A stretch of 52,610 nucleotides of DNA from NCBI GenBank assembly GCA_045598045.1, contig JAZLLG010000003.1, positions 1 through 52,610 of the forward strand, given 5' to 3'. The DNA is from RGIG3528 sp045598045. GTDB taxonomy: Bacteria; Bacillota; Clostridia; Lachnospirales; Lachnospiraceae. A program made the position numbers and the translations under genes. This document shows, one piece after another, positions 7,356 to 15,693 of the stretch. The notes below the pieces were generated by a model. It was given only the letters and a program-made list of their open reading frames with translations. It did no database searches and was not told where the DNA came from. Numbering within the stretch: position 1 is the stretch's first letter; each line of letters begins with the position of its first letter.

Positions 7356-8480
7356 ATGGAGTCAAAACTCAGAAACAATTATTTCATAATCGCGAAATTC
7401 ATTGGAATAATGGCCCTGATTGTATGGGCAGGCCTTAAGGAAGCCTCTTTTGGCACTAATGCTGGAGAGATGATTCTTACAGGCGCGTTGTTCCTGTTGT
7501 GCTCGATTGTTGAAGAGATAGACACAAATAAAAAAAGGCATTTTATATGGCTTATCGGAGAAGGGTTATCGGCATTGATTGCCATAGCCCTGTTTCCTGT
7601 TATAGGTATTTTCTTCGTAGCTCTTGTATACCTGGATATTGTCGGAGAGTACGGTTATTTCTTTTATTTTCTTATGTTTCTGCTGCTGATTCCGGCATAT
7701 TTCTTTAAGCTTGATATCGGAATATGTGTTCTTGTTTTCTCGTTTATGCTTTTGATGTATTTTATGCATTGTAAGATAGTTATGTGGTATCGGAAGAATG
7801 AGCGTGAAAACCTTGAAATGGAGTCACAACTTAAATCGGACATGATTAGTTCCAGACTCCGGCATGAAAATGAAATGCTTGAAGAAAAATCGCGTATTTC
7901 GCAGGCACTACATGACAAACTCGGACACAGCATCAACGGGTCCTTATACAAGCTTGAAGCGGTCAAACTGCTTATGGATAAAAAGCCTGAGGAAAGTGAA
8001 AAGATTCTTCAGGAGGTAATAGACAATCTGCGCGGAAGTATGGACGAAATACGAGTTATTATCCGTAACGAAAGGCCTGACAAGAAAAAATCAGCGGTTA
8101 TGGCGTTGCAATCGATATGTAACGAATGCGAGGAACAGTACAAAATAAAGACTTCTCTCGAGATTACCCCGGAGGATTGTGTCATTCCGGAGAAAATATG
8201 GGAAATTATCCTTGATAACACGTATGAGGCTATTACAAATTCACTCAAATACTCGGGATGCGATCGTATAGAGGTTTCAATTAATGTGCTTGCTGAAGTT
8301 GTCCGTGTTACAATAAAGGATAACGGAAGAGGCTGCAGCTCCGTTACCGAGGGTATGGGAATACAGGGCATGAAGAAACGCGTAAGAAGCGTTAAGGGTT
8401 ATATGGACATTGAGTCTGAAATGGGATTTTCAATAAATATGATTCTTCCCATTGCTGAAAGAATCGGAGGGCAGGAATAA
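7356..8480 (+). CDS. Sensor histidine kinase, NarL/DesK type
   Basis: Membrane sensor of 374 residues: four to five membrane segments within about residues 10-140 with almost no extracellular loop, then a coiled linker, the HisKA_3 dimerisation box with phospho-acceptor His186 (ISQALHDKLGHSING), and an HATPase domain with the N-box NTYEAITNSLKYS (about 289-301) and IKDNGRG (about 319-325). Small extracellular loops are typical of intramembrane-sensing kinases that monitor cell-envelope stress or the transporter itself. It overlaps the regulator gene by one base (TAATG), so the two are translationally coupled. Confidence 0.92.
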   Translation: MESKLRNNYFIIAKFIGIMALIVWAGLKEASFGTNAGEMILTGALFLLCSIVEEIDTNKKRHFIWLIGEGLSALIAIALFPVIGIFFVALVYLDIVGEYGYFFYFLMFLLLIPAYFFKLDIGICVLVFSFMLLMYFMHCKIVMWYRKNERENLEMESQLKSDMISSRLRHENEMLEEKSRISQALHDKLGHSINGSLYKLEAVKLLMDKKPEESEKILQEVIDNLRGSMDEIRVIIRNERPDKKKSAVMALQSICNECEEQYKIKTSLEITPEDCVIPEKIWEIILDNTYEAITNSLKYSGCDRIEVSINVLAEVVRVTIKDNGRGCSSVTEGMGIQGMKKRVRSVKGYMDIESEMGFSINMILPIAERIGGQE

Positions 8481-9118
8481 TGGATGCCATAAAGGTAATA
8501 ATTGCTGATGACAGTGATTTTGTCAGAGACGGAATGAAAATAATTCTCGATGTTGATAACGATTTTGAAGTTATCGGCTGTGCTTCAAATGGGCAGGAAG
8601 CGGTTAATATAGCACGTGCAAATAAGTGCGATGTTGTGCTTATGGACATCCAGATGCCCGTTATGGACGGGATTGAGGCAACCGATATTTTTGTACGCGA
8701 AAACCTCGGCAAGGTAATGATACTTACCACCTTTGATGATGACGAACTGGTAAGCAAGGCACTTAATAACGGCGCAAAGGGGTATCTTATCAAAAACCAC
8801 AAGCCGGATGAACTGAAACAGATGATTCGTTCCATTCATCAGGGCGTAAAGGTTATGGACGAGCAGATTTTTGATAAATTTATTGATGCGGGAATTCGCC
8901 CAAGCAGTAATTTCAATAAAGACTATTATTCTTCACGAGAATTGGAAATTGTCGAAGCCGTGGCCTCGGGCCTTTCAAATAAAGAAATAGCCGAAAAGCT
9001 TTTTATTTCGGAAGGGACTGTCAAGAATTATATAAGCTCGATTCTTGAAAAAGAAGGTCTTTCGCATAGGACACAGCTTGCTGTGTATTATCTTACCGGA
9101 ATAAAAAACGGGAACTGA
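8480..9118 (+). CDS. LuxR/NarL-family response regulator
   Basis: A 212-residue regulator: receiver domain (residues 1-120) with acidic pair Asp10-Asp11, phospho-acceptor Asp56 in VVLMDIQMP, Thr at about 83 and Lys105, and a C-terminal LuxR helix-turn-helix (about 150-205) with the motif SNKEIAEKLFISEGTVKNYI. It is the cognate partner of the upstream kinase and probably controls the ABC operon that encodes it. Confidence 0.95.
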   Translation: MDAIKVIIADDSDFVRDGMKIILDVDNDFEVIGCASNGQEAVNIARANKCDVVLMDIQMPVMDGIEATDIFVRENLGKVMILTTFDDDELVSKALNNGAKGYLIKNHKPDELKQMIRSIHQGVKVMDEQIFDKFIDAGIRPSSNFNKDYYSSRELEIVEAVASGLSNKEIAEKLFISEGTVKNYISSILEKEGLSHRTQLAVYYLTGIKNGN

Positions 9119-9138
9119 TTTTAAGGAGGAACGGTATT

Positions 9139-10173
9139 ATGATTTCGTTTGCGAGTGATTATACGACGGGGGCGCATCCTGATATATTTAAAAGACTGAT
9201 GGAGACAAATTTTGAGCCTACGGAGGGCTACGGTAGCGACCCTTACACGTTAAGTGCCGCGGAAAAGATTAAGAAGGCGTGCGAATGTCCTGAAGCAGAG
9301 GTGTATCTGGCTGTAGGCGGCACTCAGACCAACCAGCTTGTCATATCCACAATGCTTAAGGATTATGAGGGCGTTATTGCTGCCAACACCGGACACATCG
9401 GAGCACATGAAGCGGGCGCAATAGAGCACTCCGGACATAAGGTGCTTACAATTCCAAATCACATGGGAAAGATCGATGCGGAAGAGCTTCGTGCATTTAT
9501 TGATGCCTTCTATGCGGACGGTAATCATGAGCATATGGTTTTTCCGGGTATGGTATACATTTCTCACCCGACAGAGTACGGAAGCATATATTCCAAGGCT
9601 GAGCTTACCGCTATTTCTGAAGTTTGCAAAAAGGCCGGAATTGCACTTTATATTGATGGTGCAAGACTTGCCTATGCCTTGACTTCCGAAGAAAATGATC
9701 TGACACTTCCTGATATTGCGAGTCTTGCGGATGTCTTCTATATCGGAGGCACAAAGGTCGGCGCGCTTTGCGGCGAGGCTATAGTCTTTACGCACGGAAA
9801 TATGCCGAAGCATTTCATTACGCTTGCAAAGCAGCGTGGCGCCCTCATTGCCAAGGGCAGGCTGACAGGCGTACAGTTCGATACTCTTTTTACAAATGAT
9901 TTGTATTATGAGATTGGTCGATATGTTAATAAGTGTCGTGGCAGACTCATCGAAATACTTAAGAAAAACAACATGACGTTTTTCTATGAATCACCTACAA
10001 ACCAGCAGTTTGTCGTGATTGACAATGAAAAATATAAAAAGCTTATCGAGGAAGTTTCAGTAAGCTTCTGGGAGAAATATGATGACAGTCAAACGGTAAT
10101 CCGCTTCGCAACCGGGTGGTCTACAAGCGAGGAGGACCTCTGTAAGCTGGATGAAATACTTGGAAGACTGTAA
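9139..10173 (+). CDS. Low-specificity L-threonine aldolase (beta-eliminating lyase family)
   Basis: PLP enzyme that cleaves threonine or allo-threonine to glycine and acetaldehyde. The 344-residue protein has the family's GGTQTNQLV phosphate-binding region (about 60-68), Asp173 in the IDGARLAYA motif that contacts the PLP ring nitrogen, and Lys206 in YIGGTKVGALCGE as the Schiff-base lysine. Ribosome binding site aaggagg precedes the ATG. It begins 20 bases after the response regulator with no terminator between, so it may be co-transcribed with the transporter operon, though no functional link is evident. Confidence 0.92.
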   Translation: MISFASDYTTGAHPDIFKRLMETNFEPTEGYGSDPYTLSAAEKIKKACECPEAEVYLAVGGTQTNQLVISTMLKDYEGVIAANTGHIGAHEAGAIEHSGHKVLTIPNHMGKIDAEELRAFIDAFYADGNHEHMVFPGMVYISHPTEYGSIYSKAELTAISEVCKKAGIALYIDGARLAYALTSEENDLTLPDIASLADVFYIGGTKVGALCGEAIVFTHGNMPKHFITLAKQRGALIAKGRLTGVQFDTLFTNDLYYEIGRYVNKCRGRLIEILKKNNMTFFYESPTNQQFVVIDNEKYKKLIEEVSVSFWEKYDDSQTVIRFATGWSTSEEDLCKLDEILGRL

Positions 10174-10235
10174 AAAGAGCAGGAAGCTTAAACGAGAGCG
10201 GGCGGACTCAATTGAGTAGGAGGCCTGCTCTTTTT
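10172..10235. terminator. Long-arm intrinsic terminator after threonine aldolase
   Basis: The arms aaaaagagcagg (10172-10183) and cctgctcttttt (10224-10235) are exact complements. Between them lies a second palindrome, actcaattgagt (10206-10217). The stem can act in both directions. Confidence 0.8.
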
Positions 10236-10462
10236 GATGCCCGCAAATTACGCTTTCTGCAGGGAATTGGAAGGGTTACCATAGAAAGGCTGGAAAAGCA
10301 GAAAACAATGGTAAAGCTCTTAGAAGCTTACCATTAAAAATGCAAGAAAGATGATTTGTAATGGTAATGTATAAATTGGCACGATGTTTTATCATACACA
10401 TTCCATATTTGTGCTGGTTTTACTCGAAATAAAGAAAGCCAAACAGAAAATAGAATATATTA
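10236..10462. other. Spacer with repeated ATGGTAA/TTACCAT words
   Basis: No gene seen. The seven-base word atggtaa or its complement ttaccat appears at least four times (about 10275, 10309, 10328 and 10360), giving several small possible hairpins. Purpose unknown. Confidence 0.35.
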
Positions 10463-10520
10463 TTGACAATTATTACGGTTAGTGATATATTACGCTTAAC
10501 GATATTACAGTAAACGATAT
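10463..10520 (+). promoter_or_regulatory. padR promoter embedded in a tandem direct-repeat operator
   Basis: A consensus -35 TTGACA (10463-10468) and -10 TATATT (10486-10491) have 17-base spacing. A 17-base unit is repeated head to tail: attacggttagtgatat (10472-10488) and attacgcttaacgatat (10489-10505), then a 15-base third copy, tacagtaaacgatat (10506-10520). The repeats cover the spacer, the -10 box and the start site, so a bound repressor would block RNA polymerase. The adjacent PadR protein is the obvious candidate. Confidence 0.7.
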
Positions 10521-10549
10521 AGTTAATTTGTAAAATCAGGAGGTGCATG

Positions 10550-10867
10550 ATGAAAGACAACGTAAAAGGCGGTGCGCTGACAGAAGTGACGTTTTTTATT
10601 CTGTTAGCGGTGTATGAGCCCAGGCACGGATATGGAATAATGCAGTTTGTGGAAGAGAAAACCGAAGGCAGGCTCAGTCTTGGCGCGGGCACACTCTACG
10701 GTGCCATCACAACAATGCTGGACAAGGGCTGGATAGAGCCTCATGGCGAAGGCGACGGGCGCAAGAAAGAGTACGTTATTACTGCTACAGGAAAAGCAAT
10801 TGCCGAAAAGGAACTGGAACGCATTTTAAAACTGGCTGAAACGGCCAAGGGAATAATGGAGGTGTGA
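10550..10867 (+). CDS. PadR-family transcriptional regulator
   Basis: A 105-residue PadR winged-helix protein: LTEVTFFILLAVYEPRHGYGI (helix 1), then a winged helix including LSLGAGTLYGAITTMLDKGWI and the wing GRKKEYVITATGKAI. Two adjacent ATGs occur (10547 and 10550); 10550 gives the better six-base distance from AGGAGG (10538-10543). It is followed one base later by a DUF2812 gene, a recurrent Firmicutes pairing in which PadR represses the operon. The inducing signal is unknown. Confidence 0.93.
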   Translation: MKDNVKGGALTEVTFFILLAVYEPRHGYGIMQFVEEKTEGRLSLGAGTLYGAITTMLDKGWIEPHGEGDGRKKEYVITATGKAIAEKELERILKLAETAKGIMEV

Positions 10868-10868
10868 G

Positions 10869-11855
10869 ATGAAAAAGAGAAGATACTTCTGGGGCTTTCT
10901 TAAAGCACAGGAAAACTGGCTTAACAAGATGAGCCAAAAGGGATACAGACTTGTTAAAACCCACATCGGTTCATATGATTTCGAAGAATGTGAACCCGGA
11001 AAATATGTATATGCGGTAGAGTATATCGGAAACAAAAGCTTCAAGGACGGCGCTGAATATAAGCAGTTTCTTGAAGACTGCGGATATACCGTTTTCTATA
11101 AAAACATAAATCTGGACTATTCCTTTGCGAAAGCGGAGATACGTCCCTGGGCCGACAAGGGCGGGCGTATTGCTACTGATAAGGGTGCTCATAACAAGGA
11201 ACTGCTTATTATCGAGAAGGAAAATGACGGAAAGCCTTTCGAACTGCACACCACATCAGAGGATAAAATAACGTATCACAGACAACTGTTAAAACCTGCT
11301 TTGTTAGTTTCACTTCCGTTACTTATATTCGGAATTCTTACAAAGCTTTGGTATGTGATTCTCATAGGTGCTATTGTCGCTGTCCCTGCTGTATTTCATA
11401 TAGTCAAAATCGTCTGTCTGAAAAAGGCGGGCGAATTGGAAGAACAAGGCACTTCTTCCGCCGGATACAGGAAGTCTGATTATATTATTCTTGCCATTCT
11501 CATAGTTGCAGCAGTTGGCCTGGGAATGTATGCCGGCAAAATTGAACCCGGTTCGTTTTCTTCAGGTACGAAGCTTGGATATGTGGGCACAAGTACGACA
11601 AGAAAAATGGAAGCCCGTTACTCAAAAATAAACGGTAAATTCAAGCAAAACCTGAACATACAGGACGGTGCACTGGACATTGACATTGTCACCAAATCGG
11701 GCAATCTCAATGTTACGATAACAGATTCCGAAGGAAACGTCATTTTTGAGGAACAGTTAGGCGAAGGCGAATTCACGTATTCGATTCCGATGGAAGGCAA
11801 AGCCCGGATTACGCTTGAGGCTGACAATCATTCCGGCAGCTATTCATTCCAATAA
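10869..11855 (+). CDS. DUF2812 domain membrane protein
   Basis: A 328-residue protein whose first about 100 residues match the DUF2812 pattern (RRYFWGFLKAQENWLNKMSQ, EPGKYVYAVEY, FLEDCGYTVFYKN). Three hydrophobic stretches follow: about 139-155, 157-177 and 197-214. The C-terminal part (about 235-328) is a predicted beta-rich exported domain ending in a KARITLEADNHSGSYSF strand, resembling small jelly-roll domains. The ribosome binding site ggaggtg lies inside the end of padR. Such proteins are co-encoded with PadR but their activity is unknown; a role in envelope stress is only an inference. Confidence 0.85.
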   Translation: MKKRRYFWGFLKAQENWLNKMSQKGYRLVKTHIGSYDFEECEPGKYVYAVEYIGNKSFKDGAEYKQFLEDCGYTVFYKNINLDYSFAKAEIRPWADKGGRIATDKGAHNKELLIIEKENDGKPFELHTTSEDKITYHRQLLKPALLVSLPLLIFGILTKLWYVILIGAIVAVPAVFHIVKIVCLKKAGELEEQGTSSAGYRKSDYIILAILIVAAVGLGMYAGKIEPGSFSSGTKLGYVGTSTTRKMEARYSKINGKFKQNLNIQDGALDIDIVTKSGNLNVTITDSEGNVIFEEQLGEGEFTYSIPMEGKARITLEADNHSGSYSFQ

Positions 11856-11969
11856 AGAGGGTAATAACTCTGCCCAATAGACAAAACTCAAGGTAATTAT
11901 TGTGATTAATTTTTCTTGATTTCCAAAGAGTTTTATTTCATAATTCATATTGCGACAGGAGGTGCTCTT

Positions 11970-12566
11970 ATGGCAAAAACAAAGATTACTCTTATAGGAC
12001 ATGCAAGCGTTAAACTTATTTCCAAAGCAGGAACGGTTGTATACATAGACCCGTTTTTCGACGGTGATTATTCCGAGAAAGCAGACATTATTCTCGTAAG
12101 CCACGCACATCATGACCATAACATGATTGAAAAGTGTACGCAAAAGGCCGACACAACAGTCATCACATGGAAAGAGGCTCTCGTAGAAGGTGAATATAAG
12201 TCCTTTGACATAAAGGATATTCACGTAGAAGTTGTTCCTTCAGGTGGAAACAAGAACCATCCGGTGAGCGAAAATGCAGGATACATCGTTACCGTCGACG
12301 GCAAAAAGCTGTACCATGCCGGAGACTGCTCCATGTTTGAAGGCCTTAAATCCCTTGTTGGCAAAGATATTGATTTTGCAATGTATCCTTGTGACGGCGT
12401 TTACAATATGGACGCGGCAGAGGCAACAAAGGTTGCTGATATGATCGGGGCTAAGCACAATATTCCGATTCATGGCTTCGGGGACAAATATAAAGAGCAA
12501 TTCAAAGCCTTTAACCCTCAAAACAAGGTTGTTATGGAATACGGTGAAACGATAGAGCTTGACTGA
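11970..12566 (+). CDS. MBL-fold metal-dependent hydrolase
   Basis: The ATG at 11970 follows aggaggtgctctt; the upstream in-frame ATG at 11916 lacks a ribosome binding site. The 198-residue protein is a metallo-beta-lactamase-fold enzyme of the UlaG/UPF0173-like group: metal ligands in SHAHHDH (about 44-50), a further His in HAGDC (about 113-117) and a C-terminal His in IPIHGFGDK. Substrate not predictable. It begins an operon with a U32-like protein and thioredoxin. Confidence 0.9.
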   Translation: MAKTKITLIGHASVKLISKAGTVVYIDPFFDGDYSEKADIILVSHAHHDHNMIEKCTQKADTTVITWKEALVEGEYKSFDIKDIHVEVVPSGGNKNHPVSENAGYIVTVDGKKLYHAGDCSMFEGLKSLVGKDIDFAMYPCDGVYNMDAAEATKVADMIGAKHNIPIHGFGDKYKEQFKAFNPQNKVVMEYGETIELD

Positions 12567-12567
12567 T

Positions 12568-13482
12568 ATGTTTGAATCGGATAAAAAGGCATATTTCCAT
12601 CTTCCGGGCCTGTTCGAGTTTTATGAGTTTTACAGTGTGTTTCTGCCGCTGTTTTATGAGCACCGCGAATATTTTCATGAATGGTGCGATATAGGCTCTG
12701 TCTACGGGGCTCCTTCAGACTGTCTGTGGGGCGGAGGAAGAGTCGGGTTCGGGCAGAACGGAATCGAAGAGGAAGTACTTGAACTGATGGGCCGCTTTGG
12801 GGTTTCGGCTCGACTGACATTCAGTAATTCGCTTCTCACCGAGGCTCATCTGAAAGACAGACGTTGCAACGAGCTTTGCAGGATTTTTGAAAATAATACC
12901 GGCAAAGTTCAAAACGGCATAATTGTGCACTCGGACGTTCTTTTACAATATTTACTGGAACAATACCCGAACTTATATCTTGTTTCATCCACAACTAAGG
13001 TGCTTACGGAATTTGATGACCTTGCTTCCGAACTGGACAGAGACGAATTCCGTTATGTGGTGCCCGACTTCAGGCTTAACAAGGATTTCGACCGGCTGCG
13101 GTCTTTATCCCAAAAACAAAAGAGCAAAACAGAATTTCTCTGCAACGAGTGTTGTTGGTTTGAATGCAGGAACCGTAAAGCGTGTTATGAGAATGTAAGC
13201 AGAAAATCACTTGGAGAAGATTGCCGGGATCATGTCTGCACAGCTCCCGACAGCGAAGAAGGATACAGATTTTCAAAAGCAATGAAGAATCCGGGGTTTA
13301 TCAGTGCTTCGGATATACAAAACATATACCTTCCGATGGGCTTTTCAAATTTTAAGATTGAAGGACGAAGCCTTGGAAGCGCACTTATTCTGGAATTTTT
13401 GTTGTATTATATGACAAAGCCGGAATACATGATTAATGTCAGAGAGGCCATGTATTTGGATAATACACTGGACCTGTTCTGA
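12568..13482 (+). CDS. U32 peptidase-like protein with cysteine cluster
   Basis: The ATG at 12568 (one base after the upstream stop) is preferred over an in-frame TTG at 12559. The 304-residue protein has a TIM-barrel-like N-terminal half and a dense cysteine region: Cys192, 195, 196, 200, 206, 219 and 224. This is followed by GFSNFKIEGRSLG (about 258-270), very close to the KIEGR signature of U32 collagenase-like proteins. In U32 proteins such as RlhA and UbiU/V the cysteines bind an iron-sulfur cluster and act in hydroxylation of RNA or cofactors. Here the spacing is more crowded than usual. Thioredoxin downstream may maintain the cysteines (inference). Confidence 0.65.
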   Translation: MFESDKKAYFHLPGLFEFYEFYSVFLPLFYEHREYFHEWCDIGSVYGAPSDCLWGGGRVGFGQNGIEEEVLELMGRFGVSARLTFSNSLLTEAHLKDRRCNELCRIFENNTGKVQNGIIVHSDVLLQYLLEQYPNLYLVSSTTKVLTEFDDLASELDRDEFRYVVPDFRLNKDFDRLRSLSQKQKSKTEFLCNECCWFECRNRKACYENVSRKSLGEDCRDHVCTAPDSEEGYRFSKAMKNPGFISASDIQNIYLPMGFSNFKIEGRSLGSALILEFLLYYMTKPEYMINVREAMYLDNTLDLF

Positions 13483-13507
13483 AAGGTTTTTAGGAAAGGA
13501 AATTACT

Positions 13508-13816
13508 ATGGAAGTTACACTTACAAAAGAAAATTTTGAAAATGAAGTAATAAATTCAGATACGCCCGTGCTTGTTGACTTTTGGGCAACATGGTGCGGT
13601 CCGTGCAAAATGTTGGCACCTGTTATTGCTCAAATCGCTGAGGAATACACCGGCAAAGTAAAGGTCTGCAAGGTTAATGTTGATGATGAAGAAGAACTGG
13701 CAGGACAATTTCAGGTTATGAGCATTCCGACGCTTCTTGTCTTTAAGAACGGACAGGTTGTAAACAAGGCGGTAGGCAATATGCCGAAAGAAAAGGTTGT
13801 TGAACTGTTCCTGTAA
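13508..13816 (+). CDS. trxA: Thioredoxin
   Basis: A 102-residue thioredoxin with the full active site FWATWCGPCKMLAP (Cys30 and Cys33), the cis-proline in MSIPTLLVFK (about 72-81) and the C-terminal NMPKEKV helix. It reduces protein disulfides in the cytosol using thioredoxin reductase, which is not encoded here. The start at 13508 is set by aggaaagga just upstream and by the family's N-terminus. Third gene of the MBL/U32 operon. Confidence 0.97.
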   Translation: MEVTLTKENFENEVINSDTPVLVDFWATWCGPCKMLAPVIAQIAEEYTGKVKVCKVNVDDEEELAGQFQVMSIPTLLVFKNGQVVNKAVGNMPKEKVVELFL

Positions 13817-13820
13817 AAAA

Positions 13821-13856
13821 TATAGCCTCGCTCGATAAAGAGCGAGGCCTTTTTTA
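13821..13856. terminator. Bidirectional terminator between trxA and the coiled-coil gene
   Basis: The stem gcctcgctc (13825-13833) and gagcgaggc (13840-13848) has T-rich tails on both strands (ttttttag to the right and, on the minus strand, tatatttttt). It separates convergent transcripts. Confidence 0.9.
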
Positions 13857-14627
13857 GTAGTTTTCGTCAATTGCTTCTTCGTTTGGCTTGACTTCTTCGT
13901 CAACATCTTCGAAGTTCGGCTTCTGAAACTTTTTGAGGAATCCTTCAAGTTTCCGTTTTCCTTTTGTGGAGACTTCTGCAAGCTTGGGAGCATCATGTAC
14001 TTCAATTGTGACACCTGAATCAGAAGGGTCTTTTTCAACTCCGTCCTCGGGAACCGCAAGAGTTTCGAAAGAAGTGACTTCGCCGACGAGAGTGGATTTA
14101 ATTTCTTCGCGTCGCTCGTCCATTTTACGGGCTTCGGGAGTTTTACGCTTTTCTTTCATATCTTCGATGATGCGGAGGTACATCTGGGACTCACCCATGC
14201 CTGAAAGCATGGTTTTGAGCTCGCCTTCGTCGGAATCAAGGCTTGCAATTTTGGCCTCGTAGTTTTTGACAAGGTCGTTGTACTCCTGACGGACCTTCAG
14301 GTATGAATATTCAATGGAATTACGCATTGAAGTGATAGCATCGTCCATGTAGATGAGAGAAGCGGCGTATATGTCCTGAGCTCTGTCAAGGGCGTCCTGC
14401 TTAATGTCGGAGGCTTGACGTTCTGCAGCGCTTAAAGCTTTTGCTTTAGCTTCTTTTGTGGCCTCATACTGCTCACACACCTCAAAAACCGCCTGATTTA
14501 ACTCGTCAAGAAGGGCGATGAGACGTTTCTTGGAAATGATGACGTCTTCACTGGAGTAGGCGCTCTCCTTGCAATTGGCAAGATAGATGTGAATCTTTTT
14601 CATGATTTCTTCGATTTTATCAGTCAT
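13854..14627 (-). CDS. Coiled-coil protein of unknown function
   Basis: A 257-residue cytosolic protein, mostly helical. Residues about 30-135 and 140-185 are rich in heptad-like E/K/A/L patterns, including a long alanine-rich stretch (EATKEAKAKALSAAERQASD). The C-terminal 70 residues are acidic and look disordered. No catalytic motif is visible. The general shape recalls DivIVA-like or ATPase-stalk-like scaffolds, but I cannot assign a family. It overlaps the upstream lipoprotein gene by 8 bases, so both belong to one minus-strand operon. Confidence 0.75.
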   Translation of the reverse strand: MTDKIEEIMKKIHIYLANCKESAYSSEDVIISKKRLIALLDELNQAVFEVCEQYEATKEAKAKALSAAERQASDIKQDALDRAQDIYAASLIYMDDAITSMRNSIEYSYLKVRQEYNDLVKNYEAKIASLDSDEGELKTMLSGMGESQMYLRIIEDMKEKRKTPEARKMDERREEIKSTLVGEVTSFETLAVPEDGVEKDPSDSGVTIEVHDAPKLAEVSTKGKRKLEGFLKKFQKPNFEDVDEEVKPNEEAIDENY

Positions 14628-15480
14628 GTTGTACCTCTGTTACTTTGTATATATAGAAATGGATGGCGGGAACAGGGAAGTCGAAGCCGACTCCGAAATG
14701 TCTGTATATTACCGACATAACTGCGGGAACGGTTTCTTTGTCCGAGCCGATGAGAACACCCGGAACTTCTATGTTGATTGCTTCGATGTGCGTGAATAAA
14801 CCTTCGGCACGCTCTTCAAATACAATTTCATCAGGACGATTGAGCTGATGCCCACTGTAAAGTGATTCAACATCCGTGTTAAACGTGTAGACAATATCAA
14901 TGGCTACATCTTCTGAATCGGATGATCTGTACAAAGACTTTATAGTTGAAGCATCAACTTTAAACTCAACTTTATCGAAAAAGTCGGGCATAACAATCCT
15001 GTAGGACGAGGAAAGATCGGTTGTTTCAAAAAGACCCGGGAGAGGAATATCATCCAAGGATGAATAATTTTCGATGACCTCCGAAGGGGGCAAAACAATC
15101 GGTGTGTCCGTGGGCGAAGGCGTGCTTGTGGGACTTGGAGTAGCCGTTGGCTTTGGCGTAGACGTTGCGGTTGGGACAGGCGTGTCCGTAGGCGACGGCG
15201 TTGGAGTAGCTGTTGCGGTCGGAACGACGGCTGTGGGCGTACTCATTGGAGTTACCGCTACCGTTGGGGCTGGTGAAACAGTTGTTTCAACGACTTCGGG
15301 AGATACTGTCGGTGTTGGTGTGTCTGTCGGAATTGTAACTGAGGGCACCGCTGTAGGAGCAGGTGTAAGAACCTGACTTCCGGAATTGTCACACCCTGCC
15401 GCGCTTCCGACCAGCGATGTCAAAAGGCAAATTATGATGAATTTATTTACTGTTTTTCGTATTTGATTTGAGTTCTTCAT
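14620..15480 (-). CDS. Predicted lipoprotein with Pro-Thr-rich spacer
   Basis: The start at 15480 (MKNSNQIRK) is preferred over an upstream TTG at 15498. Residues 1-30 are a lipoprotein signal: basic N-terminus, hydrophobic core and the lipobox-like SAAGC with Cys30. Residues about 38-125 are an imperfect T-P repeat (TPTxxPTxTP), a wall-spanning spacer. The last about 150 residues form a folded domain (SYRIVMPDFFDKVEFK through the C-terminus) that I do not recognise. It is probably a surface-displayed protein co-expressed with the coiled-coil gene. Confidence 0.75.
   Translation of the reverse strand: MKNSNQIRKTVNKFIIICLLTSLVGSAAGCDNSGSQVLTPAPTAVPSVTIPTDTPTPTVSPEVVETTVSPAPTVAVTPMSTPTAVVPTATATPTPSPTDTPVPTATSTPKPTATPSPTSTPSPTDTPIVLPPSEVIENYSSLDDIPLPGLFETTDLSSSYRIVMPDFFDKVEFKVDASTIKSLYRSSDSEDVAIDIVYTFNTDVESLYSGHQLNRPDEIVFEERAEGLFTHIEAINIEVPGVLIGSDKETVPAVMSVIYRHFGVGFDFPVPAIHFYIYKVTEVQHD
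15120..15370 (-). repeat. Low-complexity Thr-Pro coding repeat
   Basis: DNA encoding the TP-rich spacer of the lipoprotein. Short GT-rich words such as gttggagtagc and ggcgttgg recur on the plus strand. Such repeats expand and contract by slippage, so the spacer length probably varies between strains. Confidence 0.6.
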
Positions 15481-15618
15481 AGAAGATATTTTACACAAAA
15501 AACGTACAGATTCAAGAAAAATTCAAAACTCGTAATGCGGAAGAAAACACAGCAACTGTTTTAAATCGCGTGAATGGGGGAAGCAGTTGAACTTCGTCAC
15601 GTCGGCGGCTGTGGTTGT

Positions 15619-15662
15619 TTGCTTTTTCTGCATGTATAGGCTATAATCAGTCTGTCGGACAG
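15619..15662 (+). promoter_or_regulatory. tetR promoter with CTGTC-G-GACAG operator
   Basis: A -10 TATAAT (15642-15647) has a weak -35 TTGCTT (15619-15624) 17 bases upstream. The interrupted palindrome ctgtc (15652-15656), g, gacag (15658-15662) covers the predicted start site. As the next gene encodes a TetR-type protein, this is a plausible autoregulatory site. Confidence 0.5.
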
Positions 15663-15693
15663 TTTATATGGTACAATCGCAAAGGAAGCTAAA

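Noticed and set aside
9250..9813. 187-residue minus-strand open frame across the threonine aldolase gene
   Set aside because: It lies opposite conserved PLP-enzyme motifs; composition is that of a shadow frame.
15074..15376. 100-residue Gly-Val-rich protein on the plus strand
   Set aside because: It is the antisense reading of the Thr-Pro repeat of the lipoprotein.
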